A DNA stretch of 64,000 nucleotides from Thamnidium elegans (GCA_025201345.1 JAIXMG010000009.1:310001-374000); one strand, 5' to 3'. Positions 48,661 through 61,294 are shown, counted from the stretch's first letter. Translations and numbers: made by a program. The notes: generated by a model from the letters alone, not told the origin.

Positions 48661-48999
48661 GGTAAGGAGTCTGCCGTGGAGAGTGATATAATTTTTTTTT
48701 GAGCTTGTAAAAAAGTATTTTAAAAGTGAAATGTAACTCTTGCAATAGTACATATAGTAATAAATAATGACCCAACTCTCAGTGTTTAATCAATTAAGTA
48801 AGTAAGTTATACAAAATTGCCAAGTATTAGGATCCAGGGATTCGGTTTAGCGGCTTATTTCGCCTAATACAAGGTATACAATAAAAGACTTCTTAAAGAA
48901 GTGTACTTAAATATTTGTAAAGAAGATAAAAGATAATTATTTTATTCAAATTGATGTACGCTCCTTCTTGGAAAAAAGACGCATTTTTTATTCGGAAAT

Positions 49000-49560
49000 C
49001 AACATACTGTATTAACAAAATAACCGTATGTGACGATTAGAAACGAATCCGTTACATTTCGACCGGCTATTTTGGAAGTAGTCATGACATGCGCGTCTTT
49101 TCTGAAACAAGGCTAGGTTCTAATCCCAAGGAATTCTTTTCTGGAGACCAGTACGTGCTCGGTGATGGAGGATACAAGGCGTATAATTATCTCGTACCGT
49201 GCGCCGAAAACCACGTAATCAACAATGACCAAAGGCAATCAAAAAATTTAATACGTATATCGCCATTATGCGTATTAAAATCGAACATGCTTTTGGTATC
49301 TTGAAGGAGCAATTTTGGTCGTTGAAGGATATTCCTTTGAGAATTCGAAGTGACCAGGAAGTTGCGTTTGCCAGTGACAGGATTCGGGTGTGCGTCGTCT
49401 TAAATAATTTTTTTATTAGATAAAATAACTGACGAAGTGACCATTCGATTGAACGAAAACTGGAGACGAAGATAGGCTAAAGAAGAAAGTGGGATAGGAA
49501 GACGAGGATATAGTGAAAATGACGATAGTCTTCCTATCTTACTAACGAGCGAAGAGAGGG
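49000..49560 (+). pseudogene. PIF/Harbinger (DDE_4, HARBI1-like) transposase relic
   Basis: The plus strand reads KRIRYISTGYFGSSHDMRVF, then ETRLGSNPKEFFSGDQYVLGD (first 20 residues), then GGYKAYNYLVPCAEN. After a frame change come MRIKIEHAFGILKEQFWSLK and VCVVLNNFFI. These are the second and third acidic blocks of the HARBI1-like DDE nuclease (HDMRVF, LGDGGY, RIKIEHAFG). Frame changes and missing N-terminal sequence make it a pseudogene. Downstream, at 49430-49600, Arg/Glu-rich coding-like residue remains. Confidence 0.75.
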
Positions 49561-49927
49561 CAAATATGGTTGTATAAGGGAAACCGTATTGAGAAAAAAT
49601 ATTTCTTCTTTTGAATATGGCCAAGATGTTTCGTTGGTCGAAGGAAGATATCTGGAAAGCAGGGAAAAAAGTTTTTCTTTTGGTTTAATTGTATGAATAA
49701 AAAAAGAATAATAAAAGAGTACCCTTTTAAAAAAGAGAATACAAATGGTGTAGATCCATGACATCAGGAATAACTAGAATAAGTTACCATAAAAAAAAAA
49801 TGTTCCCTTAAAAAGATTTTTTTTTCCTCAAATTTTAAAAAAAAAGACTCCCATGTTAGTTGCAAATTTTATTTTTTCCATAAAAGGAAATTTCTATAAA
49901 CTTTTAGTAGATTGACAAAATAAAAAG

Positions 49928-50640
49928 AACTGTCTAATAGACTATTGTCAGCACTAATATATTTAGTGTCGCTTAGGTGTGGGCTATATCTTTGAAAATA
50001 AGATTGGTATATTTCCATGTAGTTTTATTAACACAAAAGAACGTTTAAAAATCACTACTGAGAATTTTTGCAAAAGCGGTTCTCGTTATGAAAGTTAAAA
50101 GAAAACTGTTTAATGGACTATAGTCAACAATAATATATTTGGTGTCGCTTAAATGTGGGCTATATTTTTGACAATAATGTTGGCGTATTTCCATGTAGTT
50201 TTACTAACAAAAAATAACAGTATTTACTTTTTAAATGAGAATATTTCTCGTTATAAGCTTTAAAAGATACAAACACGAAAACTGTCTAATCATCTATGAA
50301 AAGCAATAACATAATTCGTGTCGCTTAGGATTAACCCACATTTTTTATAATAACATTAGTTTATTTTCATGTAGTTTTACTAACAAGTAATAAGGGTTGA
50401 AAATCATCACTAGATTATAAAAAAGTGTAGTTTTTATCATAAAAGTTAAAAAACCAAAATAAACAAAAACTATATAATTAACCATAATAACAAATAGTAT
50501 GATTAAAATCACATGAAAAAGTACTACATTTTCAAATCCATATTAGTTTATCTCAGATTACTTTTACTAATAAGAAGCGACAAGGTTAGTTCGTGAGAGA
50601 AAAAAAATTTTCTCTGCATTTTTTTTTTTTCAGGATATCC
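49928..50640. repeat. Tandem satellite, four diverged units of about 176 bp
   Basis: Unit starts, each AACTGTCTAAT-like, are at 49928, 50104, 50280 and 50468, giving spacings of 176, 176 and 188 bp. Shared boxes within units include GTGTCGCTTA (about 45 bp in) and CCATGTAGTTTTACTAACA (about 95 bp in). The fourth unit is the most diverged. It is non-coding and AT-rich, and ends near a T run and CAGGATATC at about 50630. Confidence 0.85.
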
Positions 50641-50931
50641 CCTAGCTATGATAAAATCTTATATAAAAAAAAATCCCGTAATCCTCATGATCATCCTCGT
50701 AGAGTAAGTCTTTTTAATATATAGTTGAGACAAATATTCTTTAGTTTAATTGTAGATAAGTGGGGCCCTGCTTTTGGTACAGTTCTTTTTGGCCGGGCCT
50801 TATCAACATATATTTTATCCGGACCGGGTATAATCAAACGCGTCTGCGTTTTCCGGACAAGTGCGGTCCGAAATGGATAATTTTAGCTTTATTAAATTAT
50901 ATTTATTTTTTTGATTAACGAAATATATAAG

Positions 50932-51004
50932 GGTTTCTTGGTGTAGTCGGTTATCACGTCTGCTTAACACGCAGACGGTCGCCAGTTCAAGTCTGGCAGA
51001 AATC
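50932..51004 (+). tRNA. tRNA-Val (anticodon AAC)
   Basis: The 73-nt sequence folds as a standard cloverleaf. The acceptor GGTTTCT pairs with AGAAATC (one G:U), with a D-arm around TGTAGTCGGTTA and anticodon stem TCTGC/GCAGA with loop TTAACAC. The T arm is GCCAG-TTCAAGT-CTGGC. The anticodon AAC reads GTT and related Val codons. Internal A- and B-box promoter sequences (GGTGTAGTCGG, AGTTCAAGTCT) are intact. There is no intron and no encoded CCA. It stands alone, between a satellite array and a kinesin gene. Confidence 0.96.
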
Positions 51005-51007
51005 ATA

Positions 51008-51013
51008 TTTTTT
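51008..51013 (+). terminator. RNA polymerase III terminator of tRNA-Val
   Basis: A run of six T on the coding strand lies four bases after the tRNA 3' end, the usual Pol III stop. Confidence 0.85.
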
Positions 51014-51839
51014 AATTTTTATTTATTTCGTGATACGTTAGGCGTTATTCTGTATTACTACTGTCAGAGTTATTTTAATAGACAAGACTTTTAGTTGTAA
51101 ATATATAGTAAAAAGATGACCTTTTATTGAGTTTATATTTAAAGTAATTTATATCTAAATTGAAGTAGTACACAGCTTATTCTATTTTAGCTGTGACACT
51201 AGAGGTCTTTTCTGTTATCATTAATGCGAAACGTAGATAGCTCTAGCAAGACATTAATGAATGAGCAATTTGGAAAGATAAAATAGATTATTTAAAAACA
51301 AATTACAATAGCAACAATTAGTATTATGTTTCCAATTGGCTTCTTTAACGAAAGATTCAAGATAGAGGTTTTTAGCTTATAAATAATGTGACATTGATTT
51401 ATGTAAACCAGTTTTCTTGTTTTGTCAAGGGTTTAAGCAACATTTTAGTTTTGCGGTCAAATCGATAGAACAATAGAATGTTACTGAGATTATATGTAAA
51501 AAGATACTGTATTTGTGTATAGCTTATGTAAGTGACAAATGAGGATATGACTTGTATAAGTATGTATAAATTAGTATTATCGAAATACAGTATAATGCGT
51601 AGATATATCATTAACGCAGACTAATTATAAATAGTAAGGAAAAAAAAAATATTGTGATCATAAAAATGGAGGTATAGATGCATTATCATAACTAAAAAGA
51701 GAAAACTTATTTTTAAAGATTACTTTGTATTCTTTATTAAATGGTATATATATATATATGTATATAGGATACCCTTCGTAAAGGATGAGAGATAGTATCA
51801 CTACAAAAAAAGGGGAGTAAAGGTTTTGAATCACAAATA
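51014..51839. other. Intergenic region downstream of tRNA, no gene seen
   Basis: AT-rich, with a short TA microsatellite at about 51747-51760 and a few short open frames lacking any protein-like composition. Nothing is recognised. Confidence 0.6.
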
Positions 51840-54800
51840 TTAACAAAGGCTCTCGCTTTTCGGTAAAACAAGACCATATTGAATATCAACCGGACTTTGC
51901 AATACTTTTATAAACAATGAATCCAATGGGGAATTTATAGGTACTGTAAGGTAATTAGGAATTGTATTGAAATCTTGCCGAATATGACCAACTCTTCGCA
52001 TTTGCACTAGACCGGTCTGTAGTGAATTCAACATAGAAGTCAGATGTTTAATCGAAGTTGTATTGTACTGCTGTTCTGTTTTGAGTTGCACAATATCTTC
52101 CATTAAAGATTCAGAAACAAGTCTTGCTTCTTCCGGTTCAAGCGATCGAATAAGAGAGATAGCAATTTCATAAGCTACTTGTGAATCAGTATTATCTAAA
52201 ATACCAATTTGAAGCTCCTTATCGACAACGTCCATCCAGTTATCATCATTATCATCAATTATATTTTTTTCAGTAGAGAGACGAACTATTTGTTGACTTA
52301 GTGTATCGATTTCGACAGTAATTAAATCGATTCGTTCATCCATGTATTGCGGGTCAGTGACATTTATGGATATATTTTGTTTATTTTCTTCTTCAATTAC
52401 TAATTGACGTTCTATTAAAAGCTCTTTTTGTTCTTGTATCAATCGGTCACGCTATAGAATAAACAAATAATTATGTTAACTATATGTATGATTTATATAT
52501 CTATATTTTCATTAAATACCTTTTGAACTAACTCTTCGCCAACTTTATTTGCAGATTGACCTCTCACATACAAAGAGATAGCACTTTTTTTTTTAGAAAA
52601 AGACAAAGGTTAAATATCTACTGATGTTTCCCTTTTGTATAATTAGGTATTTACCGATGAATTAATCTCTTTTTTTGATATACATGCTGCTGTAAAGTAG
52701 TAACTTTAAACTTTCCACCTGATTTTCTAATTGCACTCTGCTTTACCAAATACCCTCTTACATTTGCACAGGCAGCAGCTTTTGCTAGTAAGTTTTTATC
52801 GGTAATGGCACTATTGTTTTTTGTCTTTTTCTTTTCACTATTCGACATGACTTTTTTAATTATAGCAGAAATTTGTTTCATTTGGCCTCCTAACGCAACG
52901 ATTTCTTCAGTTGAACGCTTTGAAGCGGCCTTTTGCTGACCTAGTTCTCTTTCGGTTCTTTTTTTTGCAGATACCAACACAGTCTCTTGTCGTTTCATCT
53001 TTGCCAACTCTCGTTCACTTTCCATATGTTTTTCTTTAGCGCGATCGGATTCCAATTTTAATCGCTTAATTAATTTTTTCTTTTCGTGAGTTAGTTTTTC
53101 AACGGTACGATTTAATTGATCTATTATAGATTGGTTTTGGTTACGAATACCATCTGTTTTACTCATTAGTTGCATATGTTTTCGCCTTAATGATTGTAAT
53201 TCGACTTGTTGTTTCTTGATCCGACATTCATATTGAGTTCGAGTATCTGCCATTTCTCGTTTAAATTGACTTGTGGCAGAAGTCTTTTTAGATAGTAATT
53301 CAGCTATTTTTCTATTTAATAGCTGAGCTTGTTCACTTCTTTGTTTTTCAGATTTTTCTAATTGACGAATGACGGTATGTTTACTTTCGATCATGTTGGA
53401 TAACTTTTGTAGAAGCCGTTTATTTTCATTTAAACAATCAGTTTGAAGAGCAGAAGCAACTGATATGGGAGGAATAGAGTCGACAGTTCTTCTTCTATAC
53501 TGTAATACTTTAGGACCACCGACTAATACTTCTGGTTCCTTGTTATTCCAAAAGTTATTTGATGCAATAGAAATCTAATAAAATATTAGTACTTTGATCA
53601 AAATAAATAAAATAAAGGAGGTTATGTTTTTCAAACTTACTTTTGCAGATTCTAAAAATTCGGTCTCTCTTTCAATACTTTTTCTTGCTTCATATAAAAC
53701 CTTATTATCGGCAGTAAATTTAGATTGCTTAGGAGAAGGTGAATTGCTATTAGAGGTTAATAAAGTAATGCTTCTTCTTCTTTGATTTTTTATTCGTTTG
53801 CTACCAAATCGATAACTATGTTTTTTCTTTGATTTTCGATCTATTTTTTCGGAACAAGGGGTTTCATAATATTGAGTTGAATTGTTTGGGGAAGCGACCA
53901 AAGTAGCCGAAGAATCTACGTGATCGATTTGTAATAAGGAATTTCTAGGATCAACAAATAAAGGTTTTTGTACAGTGGTTTGCTGAGCTTGAAGTAATTC
54001 AGCTCGAAGTGATTCTATTGTTTTTGCGTACTCTTTTACCAGAGAATCATCTACTAGTAAAGTATCAATAGATTGATCATTATTATTATTTAATTGTCGC
54101 CTAAATTTATCACGTTCGTATTTTACTACAGCTAATTCTTCAGTTGTAAGACCAAGTGTTTGATGAAGAGAACCAACTTGAGATTTTAAATTATCCATTT
54201 CATCGTTGACTGCACGAAGAAAATCATCAGTACCCCTGATTTCTTCTTTCAATCTTGTGATTGTTGCCTTTAGACGTTCAGATTCACCTACTTGTTGATT
54301 TACTACGACTCTATTACGAATATTACGAGCACGATTTGCATATTTTAAAGTATTTAAAGTCTCTGTTATATTCGAATCTGACGGAGAAGCACAAGCTAAC
54401 ATTAAAGTTTGACTATTACCACCTAAACTATCTTGTAAAAGTCGAGTGAGTTTAGAGTCTCGATAGGGTATGTGAGACACGCGACGAGATTCATCCCCGA
54501 GAGCAGAAATGACGTTTCCTAGTGCTAGTAAACCTGTATTTATGGAAATGCCTTCTTTTGCCCGATCTCCCACAGCATTTGTTCTTTTTAACTAATTATA
54601 GCATTAATTAAAAAAAAAAAAAAATTGTATGAATACTATATTTACTCTTTCTGAACCAGCTAAATCAACGAAGTGAAATTTTGATGTTAGCTTTTTAATA
54701 TATGGTGTAGAAGAATCGCTAACAAGTGTTTGGTCTGAAGGAGATCTAGTTAACTTGTCTAAATTGTTTAAAGTAGTATCATCAGTACTACCAGATATAG

Positions 54801-55664
54801 TAACCTGTTGTTTCAGTATGACAGAAAATATAGCATGTGATCTTGAAGAAGTATTATTCATATCAGTTGAAGCGGTAGTACGAGCAATTGAACCTTTTTG
54901 TAGGTATCTAATAGAGTTAAAATAAGTTACACACACACACGCACACACACTTAATAAAAATAAAAAACTTACCCCATCAATTCATTTGGACTTGTCACTA
55001 CTTCTTCTCTTACGCCACTCCAACAAATATTTCCTTGGTTATCTTCTCGAATAGTCAAGTTACTGACATAACCAGTTCGTTTGACAGCAGTAGGACATAA
55101 AAGATCGACAAGATCCTCATTATGCAGTTCCAAAAACGAGACATAGACTTGAAAAGAATAATTTGGTGATTTATTTGCATTCAATCCTTCAAATAAAGAA
55201 TTAATAAACCTAGGAACTATGCCTTCGTTGATAGTCGAATTCATAACAGAGTCTAATCCGATACCCATACTATACGTTTTACCACTACCTGTTTGACTAT
55301 ACTTTTTGATTTAATAATAACCCTTTTTATATATTCATATATATATATATATTTTACCCGTATGCTAAAATGGTAGAGTTATATCCTTCCATAAATTTAT
55401 TTAACAGTGGTATAACACATGTAGAATACACTAGATTTTGATCGGCTGCAGGTGGATAAACATAATCAAATGTAAAAGATCTATCTCCATCCAACACTAT
55501 TTGTTGTTCATTATTGGGAATAAATTTAATGGCATAATGTTGCTTTTCATTTTCTGTTAGCGGTCTAACACGTACAGCCACTCTAAGTAGAATACTATAA
55601 GTTTATTTAATTCAACACATATCATTACTAAATATTACCTAACAGAAGAAGAAGTTGCTGTCAT
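51840..55664 (-). CDS. Kinesin-4 family motor (KIF4/chromokinesin-like)
   Basis: About eight exons from ATG 55664 to the stop at 51840 give roughly 1,120 residues. The N-terminal motor domain includes [24 protein letters not shown] (P-loop), [13 protein letters not shown] (switch I), [11 protein letters not shown] (switch II), [20 protein letters not shown] and [17 protein letters not shown] (neck). The neck and motor sequence match kinesin-4. A long central region is coiled coil (about 54330-52670) with a basic Ser-rich insert (RIKNQRRRS). The C-terminus is helical and acidic. Kinesin-4 motors suppress microtubule dynamics at the anaphase midzone, carry chromosomes or act in vesicle transport. 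The first exon carries only MTATSSSVR before the intron. Confidence 0.9.
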
Positions 55665-56252
55665 AGAAATATATATTATATGCGTATGTAATACGGAAAA
55701 AAAAAAAAAAAAATAGAGAGAGAAAGAGAGAAAGAGAGGAGTGCGTATTATTTTATAAAAAAAAAAAAAAAAAACGCCTTTTTGATGTCTCAATAAACAA
55801 GTGTGCAAAAGGGGTAAAAAGCACATGGCTCACTTGATGCTGGTTTATTCAACTGTAATATACTAAATAAACTATATAACCTCCCTTCTTTCTATCTTTA
55901 TATATATTAGCAAACATTCCATTCAATTTATATTTTATTGCAGGATATAATAAAACCTTCGGAAAAAAAGGGACTATTTTTTTGTTGTTGTTGTTATTTT
56001 TTTTTTAAAACGTTTCATAAAATGTTATACGAGAAAATATTTTAGTTTGTTGTCAGTTCATGCTTTTTTAAGAAGGAAAACTATGGTTACACTCATCTCC
56101 ATGGCAACAGGCGTTTTGTGTTCCCCCCCTTTTTTTGTTGTTGTTGCTTGTTGTTATTTAATCTTCCCGAGCTTTCCGCTTCTTTTCTCTTTCTTTTTCT
56201 TTTTTCCTTTCTCTTTTATACACACACACATACATATATTTTTTTTACCGGC
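55665..56252. other. Divergent promoter region with homopolymers
   Basis: It lies between kinesin-4 (-) and the small gene at 56253 (+). It contains A runs at 55698-55713 and 55758-55774, a TTG triplet run at about 55982-55995, and a pyrimidine-rich stretch ending in (CA)5 at about 56215-56232 just before the ATG. Confidence 0.6.
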
Positions 56253-56597
56253 ATGTATAACCAAAATAGCAACAAGAGAAAAAGACAGTGTTTACCTAGT
56301 ATAAGTCAACTACTTCCTTCACCACCGCTATCATCACATTCATTCTATTCATACTACAAGCCAGAATATATACATCCACCACCAACCTTCTTTTTTGACT
56401 TGACAGATAGTATTATTAATGATACTCAAGTATTAGAAGACGCTTCATTCTTCTTCTTTGGTCAAATAAGAACTCCTTCCCCTTCTGCATCTACAACACA
56501 TAAAAGAAAGAGAGATTTTATACTAGTGGATTCATATCATCATGAGTCTTCCACAAAAGAAAAGTTAATACCTGATCTTATTCAATCTAGAAAATAA
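56253..56597 (+). CDS. Small basic protein of unknown function (114 residues)
   Basis: The ATG at 56253 follows a CT-rich leader and a (CA)n tract, as in other genes here. The protein begins MYNQNSNKRKRQCLPSISQL and later has KRKRDFILVD, two potential nuclear localisation clusters. Between them lies an aromatic stretch (PPPTFFFDLTDS, ASFFFFGQI). A short PSISQLLPSPP motif may be a docking peptide. It may be a cell-cycle or transcription regulator of the short basic type, but I recognise no family. The frame is intact to the TAA, followed by long A and T runs. Confidence 0.5.
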   Translation: MYNQNSNKRKRQCLPSISQLLPSPPLSSHSFYSYYKPEYIHPPPTFFFDLTDSIINDTQVLEDASFFFFGQIRTPSPSASTTHKRKRDFILVDSYHHESSTKEKLIPDLIQSRK

Positions 56598-56659
56598 TAT
56601 CTCCCTCACAAATTATACCATACAAAAAAAAAAAAAAAAAAAAAAACTTCTTTTAAAAT

Positions 56660-56692
<33 letters not shown>

Positions 56693-57130
56693 CATATATA
56701 AATAATCAAAAAGAAAAGATTACGCTCACCGAGTATACTAATATCAAGTCCATGTGACATGATAAACAAATTACACTTGGGGGAGGGGTACTTATTCACC
56801 CAAGTCTTGACACATTCCACACTTTGGATGGCATCATCATCACCTTTATTTTAAATCCAGTGTCTGCAATTATATATCTTTTTTTAAAGAAAAAAGGGGG
56901 TGCTAGAGAGTCTCATAAAAGAAAAAAAATAATGACTAGTTCCAATATACATATAACATCTAAAAATAAAATGGGTTTTTAGTACCACCAAGTAGTACTG
57001 ATAAAAAAAAAAAATAAGCAAAGAATTTGTTTATATTTGGGTGGAAGGAGGCTTTACAATAATTTTTATTTAGAACAAGCCTTATTTTTTTATTTTTTCG
57101 CGTAGTGATATTTGTAAGCTCAAGAAAAGT
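56598..57130. other. Intergenic region with long A and T runs
   Basis: An A run at about 56622-56645 and a T run at about 56665-56692 follow the small gene. Nothing else is recognised. The two flanking genes converge here. Confidence 0.65.
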
Positions 57131-59477
57131 TTATTTTGGTGTCTTCTTTTTACCAGTTTTCTTTTTACCAGTCTTTTTCTTTTTTGGTGATACAACTACA
57201 TCCAGTTCTTCTTGTTTGGGTGATGATTGTTGTTTGGGCGATACTTCTTGTTGGTTTTGGTCCTGTTGCTATATTATTATTTTATCTCTTTTTTTTATTA
57301 TTATTATTGTACTTACATCTTGGTCTTGATTTGTCTCCCAATCATAAACTGGTACTTCTTTTTCGCTGGTATTATTTTGACCTGTAGACCAAGGATTATC
57401 GTTTGATCCACCAATTTCCTCATATCCATCACCACTAGCAAAATTAAATGTAGGAGATTCCAAATAAGGGCTATCCATAGGTGTAGGTCTACGATTATCT
57501 TCATCTTCACTATCCGACATAATATCAGGACCTGATAATCTTCTTAAACTGCGACTCCAAACATCATTTAATTCACTTTTGAACGCAGGTGGACGGTAAC
57601 TTTCTACAATCACAGGTTCTTCTTTAATCTCATGTTCAATTTCATCATCCTGATCCTTTGGATGAATTTGTAATACATTATTTTCTTTACTATAGTATTC
57701 AACTATAGGTTCAACATCTTCATCAGCAGCAACCATGGGATTTCTAGGTCCTTCGTCATCAGAGTCATTTGGTTTATAGGCCGCTAAATTAGTTGTAATA
57801 TTTGTATCTTCACCAAACCAATCATCTTGTAACTCTTCCCCAACATTAAAATGATCGACTACTGCAGGTATTTCTTCTGACACTAGTTTGACGTCCTTTT
57901 TCTTTTTGGATTTAACTGGTAAAGTAGGTGGTGGAGGTGTATCGGATCGGTGGAATGAAGTAGGTTGTTCCAACATGGTTGGGTCTATTATCTAAAGTTA
58001 ATAAAAATATATACATCATGTTTTATATGTTTTATTACTTTACGGTCTAATGCAATATCTTCAAGTTCTTGATCCCAAGCTAATTTTAAATCTTCTTGTT
58101 GTCTTGCTAAACGTGGCTCAGAAGCTATATATATATATATATATATATATATGGTATTAGGTTTTTTACTTACCCGTTACTAAAAACAATAAAAATAAAC
58201 TTACGTTGATCAAAATTATCTTGACCTCTTCTTCTTTGCATACTTTCAGGAACATCATCATCTTTATCCAAAGTTTCTAATAAATCTACAATTTCGACTG
58301 CTTTTAACTCGAGTTGTTTATTTAATGATTCAATCTAATAACAAGTTAGATTTTGCACATCCTTATATATATATATATTCACTTTACCATAAGCTGTAAA
58401 AATGGTACACCGAGGTATTCGTAGATATACTTTAACCCTAATCCAGATTTCATACTCGTTTCAGCATATCGAATTAAATTGGGTTTGATTGCACCTTTTT
58501 TAATACGATCTTGATTATGTTCATATAAAGTTGCATGAATTGTATCAAATTCTACTTTGCGTTCTTGTCTAATATAATACATAATTAGATATATATATAT
58601 ATATTATATTTTGCATACCAAAAAAAGATACTTACTCTTTATCACAAAAGTTACCTATCACCAATACCGACATCGTCTCTGGTACATTAGAAAGTTCGTT
58701 ATTTACATAATCAAAAGTCCATGGTTTAGTTGTATCAAATAAAAAGATAGCACCGTGAGTATTTCTATAGACGTTTACAGTAGACGCGTCTAACCCCATA
58801 TTATTATCGACAGAAGAAGAAGAAGAAGGAGAAGGTATAGGCGCTGCTGGTTCCGGTTCAGTAGTTGTATGCTCCAGTTTAATACCCTTATTATCAGATT
58901 TCGTCTTATTATGAGCTTTATCAACTACATCCCATACTTCAATCTTTACAATATCGTTTGAATCTAGAAAATCATGCCTTTTTTTTTAAAAACTTTGATT
59001 CTACTATATACACACATACAAATAATTTTACCTTTATAATGCCAAGGTATATTAGCTACTTGAATTTGAGGTGTAGAGATATAGTTTTCATCAAAGTCTA
59101 AACCTTGAAGTCGATTGACTTTTTTGTTACAGAAAGGTGTTATTTTTTTATTTTATTTTTTATTTTTGCATAAACTTTGTTTAAAAAAAAAAAGAGAAAC
59201 TACCTACATAGGTTGGTTTTTCCTGTCATAACGTCTCCACGTAAAACAATTTTCACTACATAATATATAAGCACTCAAGTACTAAGATTTACTTAGATGA
59301 ACTTACTGTTGTATTGAACTCCTTTTCGAAACGCATTGCTCATTGCTTTAAAAGATGGCTGTAAAGTTTGTGCCACAGTTGATGCAGCTGGTTCCTTTTT
59401 ATATATATTAGTTTTTTTTTTCAAAGAGAAAGTCTTGAACTCACCTTTTTACTTCCAAACGACCACAAAAAGCTCAT
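57131..59477 (-). CDS. Rab-like protein 6 (RABL6/Parf-type GTPase)
   Basis: Nine or ten exons from ATG 59477 to TAA 57131 give about 590 residues. The GTPase part begins KIVLRGDVMTGKTNLC, a P-loop of the unusual RABL6 form, and continues with DFDENYISTPQIQVANIPWH and VKIEVWDVVDKA, where typical GTPases have WDTAG. TVNVYRNTHGAIFLFDTTKP and VLVIGNFCDK (the NKxD position) follow. The C-terminal half is acidic and Pro-rich, ending in a Lys-rich tail of repeated KKTGKKKTGKKK. RABL6 proteins are atypical Rab-related GTPases linked to growth control and traffic. The fungal role is unknown. A Ser/Glu-rich insert is present in the G domain (about 58800-58850). Confidence 0.87.
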
Positions 59478-59653
59478 ATTATTATAACACTAAAGAAGAA
59501 CAAAAAAAAAAAAAAAAAAGGTAGTGGAGGTTTAAAAAAAGAGCGGGCAAAAAACCTAAACGTGACGTACTCAAAGGTGCTGATGAAACACTATCATTAT
59601 GCTTTTCTTTTAATAAGCGTCTTGTTTATAATAGTATTTACGTTTTATTACCC

Positions 59654-59688
<35 letters not shown>

Positions 59689-60528
59689 ATAAAGTGTCGT
59701 GTGCTGATAATGAAGATAGTATTATGAGGGAGGGTAATTGAAATTTGTGTACCCGAAGCCAACCGGGTGCTACAGTGGCATTTCAAGTAAGAAGACACCA
59801 GCGTTGATCATTAGTTTCTGTATATCTTTAAAACATGAATATATATATCACACACTATTTACGACTTTACAGAAAAACGCGCGTCTTAGTTCAGAAGTTC
59901 TAATTATCTTTCCTTTACAGATAAAACATATTAAAAAACTTTTAAGTATGATATACTGATCATTTCTCCTTGCAAACCCTATAATTAATTCTAGACTCCT
60001 CTCCTTCACCTTCTATACGCCATATTATGTTAAAAGGATTATTTTTAATTTGGGTTTATTGGGGATACGGATATAATTATAAGCGAGTTCTGTCTTATGC
60101 GTTGTGTTGTGTACCTTAAATAATTCTACATCACCGGAGATCGCTTCCCCCTATCTCTTGGTAAGTGCTCTTGGTAAGGGCTCTTAGTTATATAAACTGA
60201 TTTCACACCTCCACACGGGTGTGTCTCCTCTTTCTTCTCCTTTTCTTTTACACATCACCGAAAGGAGTAGTGTAATATGTCATTCTATCGAGAATAAACT
60301 GAAAGGATCGCATGATATTAATAGCAGAAGGTATTAAAGCGTAAATCCCGAATAGATTCTTAATAATGTTGTATATAATAAAATGTGCACAAGAAAAGGT
60401 ATTCGCATGAATTAAAAAATACCCTTCACAGTACAAAAAAAAAAAACACATCTTCCCAAAAGAAATAAAAAAAAAAAATTTAAAAAGCGCGTCAAAAAAA
60501 GGTATATTTTACCAATGGTATATTTTAA
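59478..60528. other. Intergenic region between RABL6 and peroxiredoxin
   Basis: Poly-A and poly-T runs lie at 59502-59519 and 59656-59686. A 13-bp direct repeat (CTCTTGGTAAGTG/CTCTTGGTAAGGG) lies at about 60156-60182, followed by a CACACC...GGTGTG hairpin at about 60207-60226. No gene is found; one short open frame at 60248-60451 has no protein-like features. Confidence 0.55.
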
Positions 60529-61294
60529 TTATAGCTTTGATAAAACGGCTTCAGCACCAGAAGAAGAAACACCAGGAGCAGTTTCGACACCAACATATTT
60601 CACTACCAAATCATCAACGACGATAGCGAAACGCTTAGATCGAATACCCATGCCATTCTTGGTTAAATCTTGAGCGAGACCAAGGGCATCAGTAAATGCA
60701 TGACTACCATCACCAGCCATAATTACTTTATCGCCAGCCTTATAGGCTTTAGCAAAAGCGTTCATAACAAATCCATCCATAACAGAGATACAAACAACTT
60801 CGCTGATTCCTTTGGATTCAAGTGCTTCACGAGCAGAAATAAAACCAGGGACATGTGTTTCGGAACAGGCTGGCGTAAAGGGACCTTTTTTTTTTTTTTT
60901 TGGTAGGATTAGTTTTAATTTTTTTTTTTTAACAAAAGAAATAGTACCTGGAATAGCAAAAATAACTGCTTTTTTGCCCTTTAACTTTTCATGAACTTTA
61001 TAGTGAATGGGGCTATATGTTATACAGTTAATTGATTATATAGAAACTTAAAAAAAAAACCCTTAACTTACCGAGGACAAGCAGTAATGTCTTCTTTAGG
61101 ATCAAAAGGGACATACTGAAGAACGCCATCAGGGATCTACAAATTTTATGTAAGAAAAAAAAAAAAAAAGGGAATACATGCACTTTTTTTTTTTTTTTTA
61201 CAACTTACAATATCACCAACTTTAATAGACTAAATTCATTAAAAAAAATTGATTAATCGAGTCTTTACATAGTATATATCATATATATTACCAT
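60529..61294 (-). CDS. Peroxiredoxin 5/AHP1-type thiol peroxidase
   Basis: Five exons on the minus strand give about 167 residues. Exon 1 contributes only the ATG (61294-61292), followed by a 62-bp intron, and exon 2 is a 21-nt microexon (61229-61209) reading SIKVGDI. Later exons give PDGVLQYVPFDP and KGKKAVIFAIPGPFTPACS, in which the Cys is the peroxidatic residue, then ETHVPGFISAREAL, VVCISVMDGFVM and IRSKRFAIVVDD. The end is VETAPGVSSSGAEAVLSKL. The family reduces H2O2 and alkyl hydroperoxides with thioredoxin or glutathione. No obvious SKL peroxisomal signal is present (the end is LSKL with SKL as the last three residues, so PTS1 is possible, as in Pmp20). Confidence 0.92.

Noticed and set aside
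49928..50640. CRISPR-like array
   Set aside because: Units are about 176 bp and diverged throughout, with no short conserved repeats and unique spacers; it is a satellite, and the genome is eukaryotic.
50815..51006. Small minus-strand protein over the tRNA
   Set aside because: It lies across a well-folded tRNA-Val and has no start context.
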